A DNA stretch of 64,000 nucleotides from positions 45,168,001 to 45,232,000 of the forward strand of contig OY754466.1 of assembly GCA_963575645.1 (NCBI GenBank). Direction: 5' to 3'. Shown here piece by piece: positions 46,418 to 59,193 of this stretch. How positions within the stretch are numbered: position 1 is the first letter of the stretch; every line of letters starts with the position of its first letter. The stretch comes from Xanthostigma xanthostigma. Taxonomy: Eukaryota; Arthropoda; Insecta; Raphidioptera; Raphidiidae. Below the pieces are notes generated by a model that worked only from the letters and a program-made list of their open reading frames with translations, searched no databases and was not told the DNA's origin. The position numbers were made by a program, and so were the translations under genes.

Positions 46418-46594
46418 ATGTTTCTTCTCAATCGAGTGTGGACCCGCGGGTAGCGGCTACTTCTTAATATTTTATTACTAAAGCAATACTTTGCAACTTT
46501 AATTGTTTACTAGTTTTCCGGAGTAGATTTTGATTTGACAGCGAAATAAACAGAAACAACAAATTCCCAAAAATTCTGATGTCACAATTTTGGC

Positions 46595-46780
46595 CACGCT
46601 AATCTTCGATACCATTGAACCGATTTTAACGAAATTTTGTAAATGTGTCTTGGTTGGTTACGTAATAGTATAGTTTTTATTAAAGATTTTGTACCAAATT
46701 AAGGTGTTTTCTCAAAAAAAACTATTTTAGTACCGAGTAGCGACATCTGTTAGAATTCGCTCAAAGCTATTAGTAAAATT
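46595..46780 (+). mobile_element. Remnant of the second Helitron-like family
   Basis: Matches the interior of 25085-25446: 'cgctaatcttcgataccatt', 'aaattttgtaaatgtgtctt' and 'ggtgttttctcaaaaaaaac'. Neither terminus is preserved. Confidence 0.5.
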
Positions 46781-49320
46781 ATTTTTTTTGGCTTGGCCTC
46801 GCAACCCAAAGCTTGGGAACCGTAGTCTGTACAGATTTTTTTAACGTTTGTTTAATCGTTTTTATGGCTTTACGTATCGTTATTAAAAAGCACATTATAG
46901 TTTAAAAAAAAGATGTAGGTACTTTACCTATACAATATTATCACACAATATAAAATGTAATTTATTTCTCTGTTTGTATGAAGACGTCACATACGGGTCA
47001 TTAAATTTTAAATTGATTTACAATACCTAATTAAGTAATTCTTTTTTATAAATAATAACTATGTTGTTAACTTTTTTTTATTAAATTTAAGCCTGTGACG
47101 AATCAAGAATGCAAATCAGTCGATGAATAAATGTATTTATTTTTATTATAATCAATCTCAAGTTACAAGGTCAAGACCAAAATTAATATATTTTTACTGC
47201 CACGAAATGCATTTTGATCTTTATATAGGTGGCTCTGTATTGAAATCCTAATGCATTTTAACAACAAAAATAATTTTGAAAAATAAATCCACTTCCCAAA
47301 CATAATCGTCAAATTGTATAACCTCCTTTTTTTGAAGCTGGTTAAAAAGGAGTCAACAGTCTATAAAAAGGCTAAAATATCTTTTTTCTTCGTTTTTTAA
47401 TCACCTTCCCTAACCTACGTACATTTAAAGGCTGGCGGTATTATTCCTTTATTATTATTATGTCTTATTTATCCCGAGTTTTTTTTTTGAATGTAGATTA
47501 GGGAAGGCAAGGCCGTAGCCAGGAATTCACTTCGGGGGGGGGGGGGGTCGAGCTCTAGACCAGAGACAATAGGTAACAATTATATTTATGTAAAATTATA
47601 ATATATGCTTATTGTAGTATAATTTAACATAAATAAAAAATTTAATTAAAAGGCAACCGATGCGGATTGTCACCAGAAATAAAGCGCGGGACAACGATCT
47701 CTGGACTGATCTCGACATCACTAATCGACATCCAGTTAGTCGTGACTGTCCCATGCTGTTTCTGAAAAAGTTTTTAGCCCCATCGACGAAAAAAAGTACG
47801 CTCTGGTGTCGCCGTCGACACAGGTAGTATCAGGAGTATTGAATGTAGCTTTTTCAATTTTAGTTTTCAAGTTATAGCGTTTTTAATTTTTTCAAGAAAA
47901 ATTTATAAAAACGCGTCTAACTCCTAAACCAAATGAGATACAGAGTTGCGGGTGGTCTCATTGGATTCAGCGTGATTTTTTCCATAAGATGATATTAACC
48001 GCATCGATAGGCTCTTAGTGCCTCAAAAAGTCGCCGATTTGCGAAAACATCAAAAAACTTCAATTTTTTCATTTTTTTGGAAAATATACAAGTGTCACGG
48101 ATATGCCTGAGTTTACTTGACCTTATAGAAAAAAGTGCGCTGATTGGAATGAGCACAAGCGCAAAACTATATCTCTTCTAGTTTCGAAGTTATGAGCATT
48201 TCGGAATTGTACATGTTGCAGGTTTATACTGTGCTGATCGTACTGGCTTGTGCTGGATAAATCTGCGCGGTCCTAGTCGTAGTTTTAAGGTCTAACCTCT
48301 TGATGATGGCAATGACGACAAAGCTTTTTAAAATTTCACATAAACACCTCGTTATCTCTACAATAAAAAAACAGGTCTATCGAACTTGTCAAAATCATTA
48401 ATTTATTATATTTTTCAGAATTAGAGCTTGTATTACAATTGGCATATCCAATAATATTAATTAGGGTGCACTCTGATATTAAATACAAATATCTTAAAAA
48501 TAGGGTACACTTGCGTGGAATTCATTTTATTATACAGAATGAAAATATATATCTACCTACGTGAAATTAATAAGTGATTGAATAATAATAAAAAACTTTA
48601 ATTAAATATATTTTTTCACGACCTCCTGTAAAATAGCTGCTTTTCATGCCTGTATAGTGATAATAAAATGATCTATTACGCACTAGTTCGTGAAGTAAAA
48701 CAAGAGTTCAATAGTAATTTTCATAAACTACACTTAGAAGTGAAGTTTGCTGCACAAATGAAGCGTCAATAACTTTGAAAATATACTGAATTTTATAGGG
48801 GATACAGACAAAAAATACTATATATATTAAGTGTGTGTTGAAATTCGCGGATGCTCTTTTTTTAATCTCGTTACGCCCTAGATACATAACCTACTATATA
48901 ACTGTTAAGTCTGAAGAGTCTTTCATAAGCATGCTGTCATAACTCAAATTAAAAAAAAGAATTATCTGCAGTTATCTTTGTAATTGCAAAATTAAAAATA
49001 ATATTCTTTCAATACAAGACACTTAAGTTTTTTGTTTTGTTTGACCGCTTCTGTATGTCAATCATCTGCGAAATATTTGACAGCAAATGGCCAATAGAGT
49101 ACAATGAACTTACTCGTGTAAGGGAAGCCTGGTTTACTTAAAAATTACTTTTTGTTTTTGTTTATATATTTCGATAGCTATTTAACACATCATCAACTAC
49201 TAATAGGGAAAATGCCTGTGAAATGCCGAACAACAATAACTTGAGTTGATCACGGAACTATAAAATGTTTAGCTCCTAAAGAATGATCCTGTCGCAATTC
49301 AACGTTTCGAAAAAAGTATC
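46781..49320. other. Long unassigned stretch
   Basis: No gene is recognised. A run of 14 G lies at 47534-47547, next to 'ggccgtagccaggaattc', which resembles some hAT ends but has no partner. The rest is AT-rich. Confidence 0.4.
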
Positions 49321-49324
49321 TTAA

Positions 49325-49610
49325 GGCCGCTGCAAATGAGGCTAGAAACACTGCTTGGATTTCGGCTGGCCGGTAGACTGGGTACGAAGCTGGAAATGAC
49401 GTCACTGCGGGCTCGCCTGCTAGCTCAGAAGATAGGTTTTTAATTTAGAACAGGGGCTATTTTTCTTGCTAAGTCCTCTACTAGGTATGAGCGAGAATCA
49501 ATCAGGAAGCGGTACCCATCTTGTCACGTGGGCGACTTGAATAAACGCCCACAAACGAACACTATGTCATAGTGTGTTCTGTTCAGAGACAACAAACATT
49601 TCCTCTTTAT
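49325..49610 (-). mobile_element. Family B MITE, truncated copy
   Basis: It starts 'ggccgctgcaaatgaggcta' directly after TTAA (49321-49324). Blocks such as 'cagaagataggtttttaatt' and 'cttgtcacgtgggcgacttg' match the 39060-39275 half inverted. The other end is lost near 49610. Confidence 0.65.
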
Positions 49611-50814
49611 TCCTGCAAAAAGCATATTTCGTTTAATCTTTATGTAATTAATCTATCTTGGCGCCTGGCAAATAGTTGGGAGTATAGAGATATCGTTGTT
49701 TTTATGGCATTTCCGTGGCTCTTCTATTACAAGCCCTCGCTTCCCAGGTTATAATCCTAATCTAAACAATAGTAACTAGTGTGACCTGTGCGAATTATTC
49801 GCACTAAATAAGTATAATAATTACCACTTTACAAAATTATTTTTTAAATATGATTGCAGGTATTCAATTCGTTTCTAATTTTGCACACTGCTTACATTTT
49901 CTAAAATTGTCATATAGAGGCGCAAGTAGCAAAAGCGTTGAGCTAAGCCAGACGGCATCATGCAGCATTGCTGTGACGTTGTTCAGCGTTTCTCGCTGTT
50001 TCAAAATTAAAATCGTCAGTTGGAAGTATGCAGTATTGTGTCTGTTGTATTACAATATGAAGGTCAGATGACAGATCGAAGTGTTGACGTTGTTTCAAAA
50101 TTAAAGCCGTTAGATGGCAGACGTTGTTCAGCGTTGCTGTATTTTAATTAATTTACAAAAGCAAAAGCAATAATAAATTTTTTAGTTGTCGATGTCAGTA
50201 GAGCAAGCAATTATCTGTAAAATGATGTATAATTTATGTGGAGAAATTGTGAGGTTTTTTCTAAAAAGGGAGGCAAACATCTTTAACCTTAGCGTATTAA
50301 TATATATGATATTGTTAAAAAATATAAAATTTGAAATATGAATTGATGCTAGATCCAAAATAATTATTACTCTATTTTGAGTAATTTATAATATTTTTTT
50401 TCATTCTCCATAATGAGCATCTTACAGTAAGCCCTGCACTCCCCTACATAATCGTATTGCATACGAATAAATTTGCGAATATGCATACAAAATAAATAAT
50501 TGTAGGTGCAATTTTTTCTACGACAGTGGACCGGTCTTTCCCGTTATCGATGACACTATAGGGCTGAGATTATCCATCGATGATACTCGGTCAATCATTA
50601 ATCAACCCGAATATACTTTGTAACGAAACTTGTGTCTTATGGGGCCAGTGTCGGTTATACCTATTTAAATGATTGATTAAAATATGGTTTGTCTTAGGAG
50701 AGACAATAATTTTTATGCTCACCTTTTACCGTAATCTTGATGTTCTTATGAGCTCCAGAAGACTAGATTTTCGTGTGTAAGTTCTCCTTCCACATATTAT
50801 ATGCGTCCAAAGAT
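49611..50814. other. Unassigned stretch
   Basis: Near 49970-50140 'gttgttcagcgtttc', 'ttcaaaattaaa' and 'gttgttcagcgttgct' recur, suggesting a small degenerate duplication. The frames 49572-49754 and 49850-50071 are unremarkable. Confidence 0.4.
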
Positions 50815-51034
50815 TAGTGTCCGACACAAGCTTCGACTACCTTCGGTCAAAAAACCAACCTTCGGCGAGACCTTCGACTTCGCCCAAATTGACTGAAGTT
50901 TTGGCCAAAGCCAAAGGTTTCTAACAATCGCCAAAATTGAACGAACTGTAACGAATGAGAGAGAGCGCGATGGACGTGGCGACTTCTAGAGACGATTAAA
51001 ATTACCTTTTTATATTATATAGTCAATGTAAACC
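50815..51034. other. 'ccttcgg'-rich stretch left of a TTAA element
   Basis: Repeated 'ccttcgg' and 'ccttcgac' motifs occur here, and their inverse lies beyond the TTAA element at about 51772-51800. This suggests that the TTAA element split an older inverted-repeat element spanning roughly 50820-51840. Confidence 0.4.
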
Positions 51035-51038
51035 TTAA

Positions 51039-51679
51039 GGAGGTTGAGCCGTTTTACGAAGATAATGAAAAAAATCTGAAATAAAGTTTTTTTAATAGAT
51101 TTTTGTATGACAAAATTTTCTGTAAAAAATCCAAAATCATTAGGAGATTTATAAAGTTAAAAATTAAAAAAAACTTTTACATGTAGTCTTATGGAAAATA
51201 TGTCAACCTAGCATGCAAACAGTACCTACATTTTAATTGTTTGCAAGTAACCAAATAATGTCAGCAGTTCCGAAAACTATTTATGTAAAGCATCGATGTC
51301 TTACGCATATTTTAATATTTTTTCCAATTTAATTAGGAGACTTTTAATCAATAAAAAAAATTATTAAACCTTAGCACTTTTCGATTATGGACTTTTATTC
51401 TTGACAGATTTAACAATTTTAACTGAATTTTCAACTTTTTAATGATTTAATTTTATTTTTTATTACTTCTAATTTCTTTTTTCAATAAATTTACTGCAAA
51501 AAATATGTAAAATACAGATATTTACATAAATTTATTTTTTTTAACCTAACTTTGTAAAAAAAATTATTTATTTATGCCTTTATAACAATAATTTATGGGT
51601 ATCATCGACTTATAAACTATAAAAGTTCCCATTTAGAATTCGACTTACTTTTGATTGGGACTGTAACGGATCAACCTCC
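51039..51679. mobile_element. TTAA-flanked element family D
   Basis: It starts GGAGGTTGAGCCGTT and ends AACGGATCAACCTCC, each abutting TTAA (51035-51038, 51680-51683). The interior is AT-rich and non-coding. Single copy in the window. Confidence 0.85.
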
Positions 51680-52016
51680 TTAAATTTAAAAGTTTTAAAA
51701 TCGTTTATATTTAATTGTAGCTTGTAGCAGTTGTAGCCAATTTAAACTCAATTTCTTAGGGTTTTTAAGTCTTCGGCTTCGGCCGAAGGTTGTGGTGACA
51801 GCCGATTAATCGTCCTCGGGCAGAAATCGACTGTCGATCAGACATTACCTAAGATGTTTGTCTTCCTGGAGGTTAAGGTCTCGTATTAGAACAAGAAATA
51901 GCAGTTTCGTCCTCCATAAATCCTCATCATCTGAAGGTGTTTCCGTAGGGGTGCGTGTGCGGTGAAAAACCCAACTACTTTCCTGAGTATCGCTTAATAA
52001 GATTAATAATTAATAG

Positions 52017-52140
52017 TATATTGTGCGACTAGTGAGAGAAGGAGAAGATTCCATGAGCGTGAAATTTGCCGCACGAGCCTAGCGAGTGCGGTAACACGCG
52101 AGTGGAATATTCTCCTTCGATCAATGGTCGCACATAATAT
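52017..52140. repeat. Hairpin MITE, about 40-bp arms
   Basis: The left arm 'attgtgcgactagtgagaga' and the right arm 'cgatcaatggtcgcacataa' are inverted, with inner 'gagaagattcca'/'tggaatattctc'. The core holds 'gcacgagcctagcgagtgcg', itself an inverted pair. Confidence 0.7.
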
Positions 52141-52495
52141 TTTATTCAACTAGCACGAGTAATATGTAATCGGGGCCCTGATAAAAGAGGGAAAAATAAT
52201 AAATCACTTCATTGCACACAAGATGGCCCTGACTTTCGCTGAATTGCGATGCTGTTTTCATATATACAAATCGCTACCGCGTTCCTATTGGTCCAGAAAC
52301 TATGCAGTTATTATTAATTATTATACGGCTTTCGCTCGCTACTGCGTTCCTATTGGTCCAGAAAATTCATTATCGTACAGTACGGCTCATTATTAGCACT
52401 CTACGCGTCAACATGAAGTAATTTATTATTTCTCCCGAATTTAGCAGGGCCCCGAAATTATATAAATATTACTCACGCGTGTTGAATAAAATTAT
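52135..52495. mobile_element. MITE with TIR 'ataatattttattcaac'
   Basis: The left end 'attttattcaactagcacga' and right end 'gttgaataaaatta' are inverted, and an inner 'cggggccctg' is repeated inverted. Two internal direct copies of 'gcgttcctattggtccagaa' lie near 52279 and 52344. It overlaps the end of the preceding hairpin. Confidence 0.65.
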
Positions 52496-52910
52496 TTTTT
52501 TTTATAAATTATATCATCTGTAACCCTTCATGTCGCTGCAAAGTTAATTATAATTAATAATATCGATATTAATTTTTCCATTTTGTCCATCCATAGATGT
52601 AACACTTCAATTCAATTCACAGTATTATTGTTGTTTTAAAAATTTGTACGGGATCCTTAACTACTCGATATGTCATTTGCAAATAAAATCATTTTCATTA
52701 CTTATATTACATGTTAGTATAAAAATAATTTTATATGCATCTTTCTTTAAAAGAAAAAATGTCTATTTAGTTTATTATTTTTATTATCATTATTTTAGTT
52801 TTACAAATTTCATTTACTACCCAATTTTTGTCATCAAAATGAACTGGTCGAGGATTCTGTCCACTTTTCCAATTTTTGATACAAAATAAGATATATAAAA
52901 AACATATATC
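52496..52910. other. AT-rich unassigned stretch
   Basis: No gene is recognised; the frame 52644-52889 is AT-driven. Confidence 0.35.
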
Positions 52911-53270
52911 TACTTTTATTCTATACTGAGCATAGGAATAAAATATATATCAATAAGGGTGCAAACATATACTTCTGTCTTTTTTTACGCCGTAAGCACT
53001 GGCGTATCCAAGAGAGCAAAACAAGCACGGGGGACCCGGCTTAAGAAATTTCTAATTTGCCCTCTTCTGGACCAAAAATTGGGTACGCCCATGTTTACGT
53101 CATAGAAAAATGAAACATAGATACTTTATTCAGAGTGAATGCAAGTACATATCAACCAATACTTCGTCGGAGAAATCAGGGAATTACTTCGAAGAAAGAG
53201 ACGCAGATATATTTTTGATACCCTTTGTTGCGTTCACTCACTGCACATTGAGTAGATAGGCAATGATTCA
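52911..53270 (-). repeat. Three-copy dispersed repeat, copy 3
   Basis: The minus-strand match to 14395-14785 and 36370-36757, with some small gaps. Non-coding. Confidence 0.65.
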
Positions 53271-55283
53271 TATACCTAGTTAATTAATAGATATAATATG
53301 ATAAAAACACATTCCAATTATTGCTGATATAAATCAAGATTGTTTTTCAATATATTTTGTTGTTAAAAAAAAAAAAAAACATTTTAACTCGCATTTTATT
53401 AAATTCTGCAATAAACATAAATATATAAAATCAAACAAACAATACCTATAGTTTTAATGCTTGAACAAGACTTTCAACTTTAAATCTAAATGCTAGAATA
53501 TCATTATCATTTGTTTTCAAATTAAATGGAGAACTTCATTGAATTGATAACAAATGGCGTTCTCAATATATAGATTTAAAATTGAAAATAGTATTATAAA
53601 TCGGGGAATAGTTTGCTGTTGCGCTAATTATTTTACTATAATATGATTTTTGGTGCGGCCTACAGTTGGCGCATGTATCAGAGAGAGAGAGAAATGGAGA
53701 AAGGGAAAGAAGACACAGCTGTCAACTGTGCTTTTATTAAGATAGTGTGACTATGAAATAAACATTTATAATATAAATTAAAATATAATAGATCGTTATA
53801 AGTACGAATTGATTTCTGAAAGTCAGTTGGGTAAAGATTATAGTATGACTCGCTCATTTTTTTTTTTATTTATTGGCCATATTTTACAGATAACTATAAA
53901 ATATAATAGTTTTCAGAGAATGCTATACATAAGGTAATTATAAAATATTATAATTATAATTAATACAAAATACGTTTTTCAAGGTTATGTAATCCATAAT
54001 GCATGTTTGTATATCTAAGCAGACTAGACGGTAATTAGACTTACTCGAATATAAAAATTTCACAGTTCGTGTTTTTGCGTTGAAGTTTTTCCATTTTATT
54101 AATGTTAATGGATATAAACCAAACTTGTTTAACAAATGTTTGTTTTCTTAAAATTTGAACGTTCGTCTGATTTGTGGGGCCACAGAAATGGGAGCAGCAG
54201 CTTTCTATTTGCGACTTACAGATAAGAAGATTATGATGTCTTTGATTATGTATAATTAACCTCTGAAACGCCATTATTTAAACTGATGTAGCTAAACGCT
54301 TGGAAATTTAAAAAAATAGAATGAAACAGCTTTCGCTTATTTTATTCTTTCAAATTAGAAGAGCATAAATTAAAACTGATAAAAAAAACATTAAAGAAAG
54401 GCGCAGTTTGGGTCCGCACCGTATTTTTTTTGTGAAAACTTTGAATATTATCTTATTATTTTCTTTATTATATTGAAATAAAAATTGAGTGGTTACAAAT
54501 TTTGAAAATTTTTTCAACGCAATCGATTTAAAAGAATTGTAAAATTTTTCAAAATTCATAATCATTAGTTTTTAAGATCGTGAACGTTAATGAGCACACG
54601 GGGGTTCAAAAATTGTTTGTGTTATTTGAAAAAAATTAAACGTTCATATCTCCCAAGCTGAAGTGCACAACATGTGAATTGTGATTTTAAAAATAAGCAA
54701 TCATGTTGTAAACACAAAATCACATTCAGAAAGATCTAGATGGTCGTTCGTCATCAGGATTTTTATTTTTCATAAATCGATCCGCAAAAAATGTATCTAA
54801 TGCTATCATATTTGGATTTACTGGAAATTTTACGTATTCCTTGTTTATGAAATTATACATTCAGCCTTTTCGTTGAACTGACAAATGTTTGTCCTAGCTT
54901 TTTTATAAAAATATTTTTGTTTACAATTACAGTTTAGATCGCAGTTGTAATCAGGATACGACTACGATCTAAATAAACACAAAACAAAAACAAACTAATG
55001 CAAAGCTAGGAATTGTTTTTGCGCGCTTTAAATTGTGTCAATCAAAACTTGGTATTACCTTCCCGATAGTTAACCAATTCTTTCCTAATTTTAATTTACA
55101 AATAGAAATATTTAGTTATTCAATAATAATTATTTATAAATTATAATCAGAGCTGGACAGTGCTGAGAAATAACAGTGCTTGAAATAATGCTTAAAGCAC
55201 CTTCTTAAAGCATTTTGTAAAACAGATGCTTGATGCTTAGAGAACTTGCATAAAGACTTGCAATTCAACAAACTTATTAAGCA
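53271..55283. other. Long AT-rich unassigned stretch
   Basis: An 'agagagagagagaaatggag' run lies near 53680. A short inverted pair, 'agatcgcagttgtaatc/gat...acgactacgatct', is at 54935-54980. The frames on the minus strand (53938-54565) are AT-driven. No gene is recognised. Confidence 0.4.
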
Positions 55284-55641
55284 CTAGCGCTCCCGCCCGG
55301 TTTCACCCGGGTGCAATGGAACAAATGGCGCGGGGGGGGGGCATGAGTACGCACATTCAGCTTCGTTTACCGAGATGAATGTTGTGCTCAAAGTTCATGA
55401 CGATAGGAGTAATCGTTCAAAAGTTTTTGTCGGACGGACAAATTTTTGAATTATATTTTGCAACATTTTTCATTGATGCTCCGCTCCTATTGGTCGTAGC
55501 GTGATATTATATAGCCTATAGCCTTCCGCGATAAATGGGCTATCCAACAAAAAACATTTTTTTCAATTCGAACCGGTAGTTCCTGAGATTAGCGCGTTCA
55601 AACAAACAAACAAACTCTTCAGCTTTATATATTAGTATAGA
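55284..55641 (-). mobile_element. Helitron-type element, copy 4, lacking the tRNA-like part
   Basis: On the minus strand it starts TCTATACTAATATATAAAGC after A and ends 'cgggagcgctag' before T. The two ends match copies 1-3, but the middle (tRNA-like part plus flanks) is deleted at about 55450. Non-coding. Confidence 0.8.
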
Positions 55642-57021
55642 TTTTAAAATCTTTAGAAAACATGGTTGATTTGATGCTGTCGAGTAATCAGAGAAAATCA
55701 GGAACAGTTCATTTAATATTTTAATAATAAACATAATTTATAATTAATTTTTGTATATCGATTCTATTATCATTTTATCAAGTCAAAATACACTAAAATA
55801 TTTGTACAACACAATGGTAAGTATACCTATATTGACAAAAACTGGTACAGCTTTATTTCTATAAATAAATCGGACATAAATCTACGCATTAAATGATTCG
55901 TTTATGATTGTATAGAGTAGTATCGTCTCATAAAGAGAATGGCCAGAGAGAAAGAGAGAGAGAGATTGCAGATTATAGACGCTCATCATACAGTCTCTCT
56001 CTTTCTTGCCACTCTGTTTATAAAACGATACTATTCTAATAACGTATTTTAAATTGTGTAAGGTAATGTCTTTAGTCATTAATTAAAAAAATATATTATA
56101 ATAGACATTTGATTATAACAGGGGTGTACTTACAATAGAATTAGGTTCATTTATTTACATTTTATAATTGTCATTTTATTTAATAAGCTTTTTTTATCTA
56201 ATTATCAAAACATTTAATTATATATAAAATATAACCTACAATTTATTAAAATAATACAGCCGGAATAATGTATTTTCAACACCATTTATTTTATATTGGA
56301 TCTATTGTGCAACTACCATAACTAGGCTTTTATGCGCCATGTGCGAACTTCTAACTGCGCCCTTGACAAATGTTCTAATCTTAAAACTTGGTCCTGGTAT
56401 GGTCATTTCTGCGCCCCTCCAGAGTCTGCACCCTGTCCCTGGGCACCACCCTAGCTAGGACACAGTGTGACACACAATACTCGAAAAACCCGTAGGAAAA
56501 CAAAATGGTGTAAGCAAATCACCTTAAAATTTAATGTATCAAGCGTTGATTTATGATCGCTGTTTTCAAATGTGAATGATACCCAACTGTAATTCGTCCC
56601 TGAACTTAGAAAAATTTGGTGTTTAAATTATATGCATGTTTTATTTTAATTAACTAAAACCCGTAACATTTATAATAATGTTACATTATAATACGTAATT
56701 TTATGATAATTTACTTTATGTTTTGCCTTTAGCTGTATTTTAATTTTAGTCTGTTAAGTTTGTAATGACTCAATCCAAAATTATAATCAAAACGGACGTA
56801 TTATCTGTAATATATTTGTTTCGGAAATTTTATAATTTTTTGTTGTCAATTTTACCTACCAGGATGTATTTTTTTCTGTGTTGATGATATTATTTTGATT
56901 TGGAAATATTTGAAATTTAGTTTACATAGAATACTGTATTTATTTATGATAAATAAAAAATGTTTAATCTAACTAGACAAAAAGGTAATGGTACTGATCA
57001 AATATAGGTATTAGATATCGT
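55642..57021. other. Unassigned stretch with one foldback
   Basis: No gene is recognised. The foldback at 55915-56035 is listed separately. Confidence 0.4.
55915..56035. repeat. Hairpin with GA-rich arms
   Basis: The left arm 'tagtatcgtctcataaagag' and the right arm ending 'tttataaaacgatacta' pair imperfectly, with inner 'gagagaaagagagagaga' against 'tctctctctttcttg'. Confidence 0.65.
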
Positions 57022-57029
57022 GTCCATCG

Positions 57030-57307
57030 CATGGCCCCCACAATGGTGGGGTTGGTGCAACTCTGGTAACAGGGCCCGGGCTCATAAGGGGCCCTGGGTT
57101 TTTTATTCAAGAAGTATTTGCAGTGGATCATAGCTTTATTATCAAAATAAATCAAAAGTTTGGTTTTAAGATTGAACTGATTCCTTTATTGCTTAATCTA
57201 TTTTCAGTGTAAATAAAACTTGTAAAAGGGTAGAAAAATAGGCATAAGTTGGGGGGGGGCGACCCCGATCCTGGTTACAAGGCCCACAATCGAATGTGGG
57301 GGTCATG
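57030..57307. mobile_element. hAT-like element with perfect 8-bp target duplication
   Basis: It starts CATGGCCCCCAC and ends GTGGGGGTCATG. Both flanks are gtccatcg (57022-57029, 57308-57315). CA...TG ends with an 8-bp duplication support hAT. The interior contains 'gggcccgggctcat'. The frame 56973-57155 (-) is part of it. Confidence 0.75.
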
Positions 57308-57323
57308 GTCCATCGATAATAAT

Positions 57324-57527
57324 TAATAAGAAAAATCGCAGGTTTGTGGACAAAAGTTATATTTATAAATGCACGACGTTTCGTCTATAAATTTAGACTT
57401 TTTCAAGTACAATGAAAATTATTTTTATAACTTTCATATTGTACTTGAAAAAGTCTAAATTTATAGACGAAACGTCGTACATTTATAAATATAACTTTTG
57501 TCCACAAACCTGCGATTTTTCTTATTA
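57324..57527. repeat. Foldback element with about 90-bp near-perfect arms
   Basis: The left arm, 57324-57415, and right arm, 57436-57527, pair with hardly a mismatch ('ggtttgtggacaaaagttat' and 'cgtctataaatttagacttt' blocks). The loop is about 20 bp. It lies 9 bases right of the hAT-like target duplication. Confidence 0.9.
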
Positions 57528-57721
57528 AGTGCTGATCAAAATTCATTTTTCAAAATTTTTCGTTTTAAGGTCCCCCGAATCCAAAAATCATGTGATTGAA
57601 AAACGTCTGTTCTTATATTTGTTTGTCTGCGCAGAAAATAGCTATACTATAGGGTTGTTTTTTATTAATATCTAAAAAGATATAGCTATTGTTTGCTACA
57701 ATTAACAATTGTAGCAAAAAA

Positions 57722-58690
57722 ATTGGTTGTCTGTAAAGTCGGTTTACGGACGATAGTTTTACGTGATAACGTATTCCGTAATACATAACCTAAATTTATA
57801 TAATAATTATAATAATTCGAATCTATGATATTGCATCTTTCGCTTCAAATTTAGGTAAATTTTATTAAGTAGAATAATAAAACACTATAAAAAGTACACT
57901 ATTATTATATAAAAAACAACTATGGCATGTATCTCTTTTGCGCATGCACCGATTTTCCCCAAAAAATTTACAAAAATTTCTAGTAAAAATAGATAGAGTA
58001 AAAACCGTTTTAAAAACTATATTATTATTATTATATAAAACATCATTATAAGAGATATATTCTTTTACGCATGCGCCGATGTTCCCCAAAAACAATAGGC
58101 CACTTCATATTTGCATATCAAACATCCTCCCAAAATTTGGTTTCAATCCGCTTATTCTTTGTGTCGGAATGATAAGAAATGTCAAAAGTGACGTTTGCAA
58201 CTGTCAAAGTATTATGTTCTAATAATAATTAGTTATTCCAATACTTAACTTAGAAGACGTTGCATTTCACAAAATACTAATGTCAAAAAATTGAATTAAA
58301 CATTAGAAATGCAGCCGTTTTCATGTTAAGACAAGACATACGTTATTTTCTAATTTCCATGTACGGCAAACAAAGACGACCGACCGCGTCGCGCCATGCA
58401 TTAGACAACATTGCATTTATACAACTATTTTTCTATATAAATTTGTATAAAAAACTGTTTAGGCAAATTCTGTTATACGAAATCTATGTAAAATGTTCTC
58501 CTCTTTCGTTTAAGACTGGTTTCAAACCGATCTGATTTAAATTGAGCGAGAAATTAGCAAAAAGCACGCACAGGGTCAGGCGGAACGTTACGCGTTAGGA
58601 ACGTTACACTTTTTCGTGCATGCAGCCGGTGTTTTATCAATTTATAAGATTGGTGATTCATCAATTTATAAGACGTTATCACGTCAAAAA
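57722..58690 (+). mobile_element. Family Z element, type 2, with an internal insertion
   Basis: It has both family ends and the type 2 interior. About 250 bp (57890-58125) interrupts 'aacctaaa...cctcccaaa' and contains two direct copies of a block with 'gcgcatgc(a/g)ccgat' and 'ttccccaaaaa'. The frame 58323-58535 reads through the interior; it is interrupted or shifted in the other copies, so it is not a conserved protein. Confidence 0.75.
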
Positions 58691-58699
58691 TTGTTAACA

Positions 58700-59189
58700 A
58701 TGGATGTTCCTTAACAAAAAACACTCATTGTTAACAATTGTAACAAATAAAAGCTATATTTTATTTTTTGATATTATAATCCTACAGTATTTAAACGGTT
58801 TATTATTCCATTTTTATTTTTCCAAGAAAATTTGATAAAAATTTATTTTCTAAGTTTTAGTTTTGAAAATATTTCTCAGGATCTGTCAAAAATAAGTTAG
58901 TTGGATAGCTGACAAGCACGCTTTGGTTAATTTTTACATGTAAAACCATGTTATGTAACCATGCAAACGAATATCAAATAACACAATATTTATTACTACC
59001 CGTTTCCCGCGTTATAGCACGCCATAGCAAAAATTTTATTTTTGAAGTTGGATAGGTTCTGTCACCCGATTGGCTGGAATTTTTCGCTTACTGCACTTTC
59101 CCATTATGTCGTGACGAAATAATATAATATAGGTTTTAATACCGAAATTTTTTGCAAATCGGTTGAGAAGTTCTCGAGTTTTGAAGTAC
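58700..59189. other. Unassigned stretch
   Basis: 'ttgttaacaat' motifs recur at 58690-58740. No gene is seen. Confidence 0.35.
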
Positions 59190-59193
59190 TTAA

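Noticed and set aside
47534..47547. G-run as a regulatory quadruplex
   Set aside because: It is a single homopolymer, likely a slippage or assembly-sensitive tract, with no neighbouring G-tracts.
58323..58535. A 70-codon frame inside family Z as a conserved small protein
   Set aside because: In the other family Z copies the same region carries differences that break or shift the frame.
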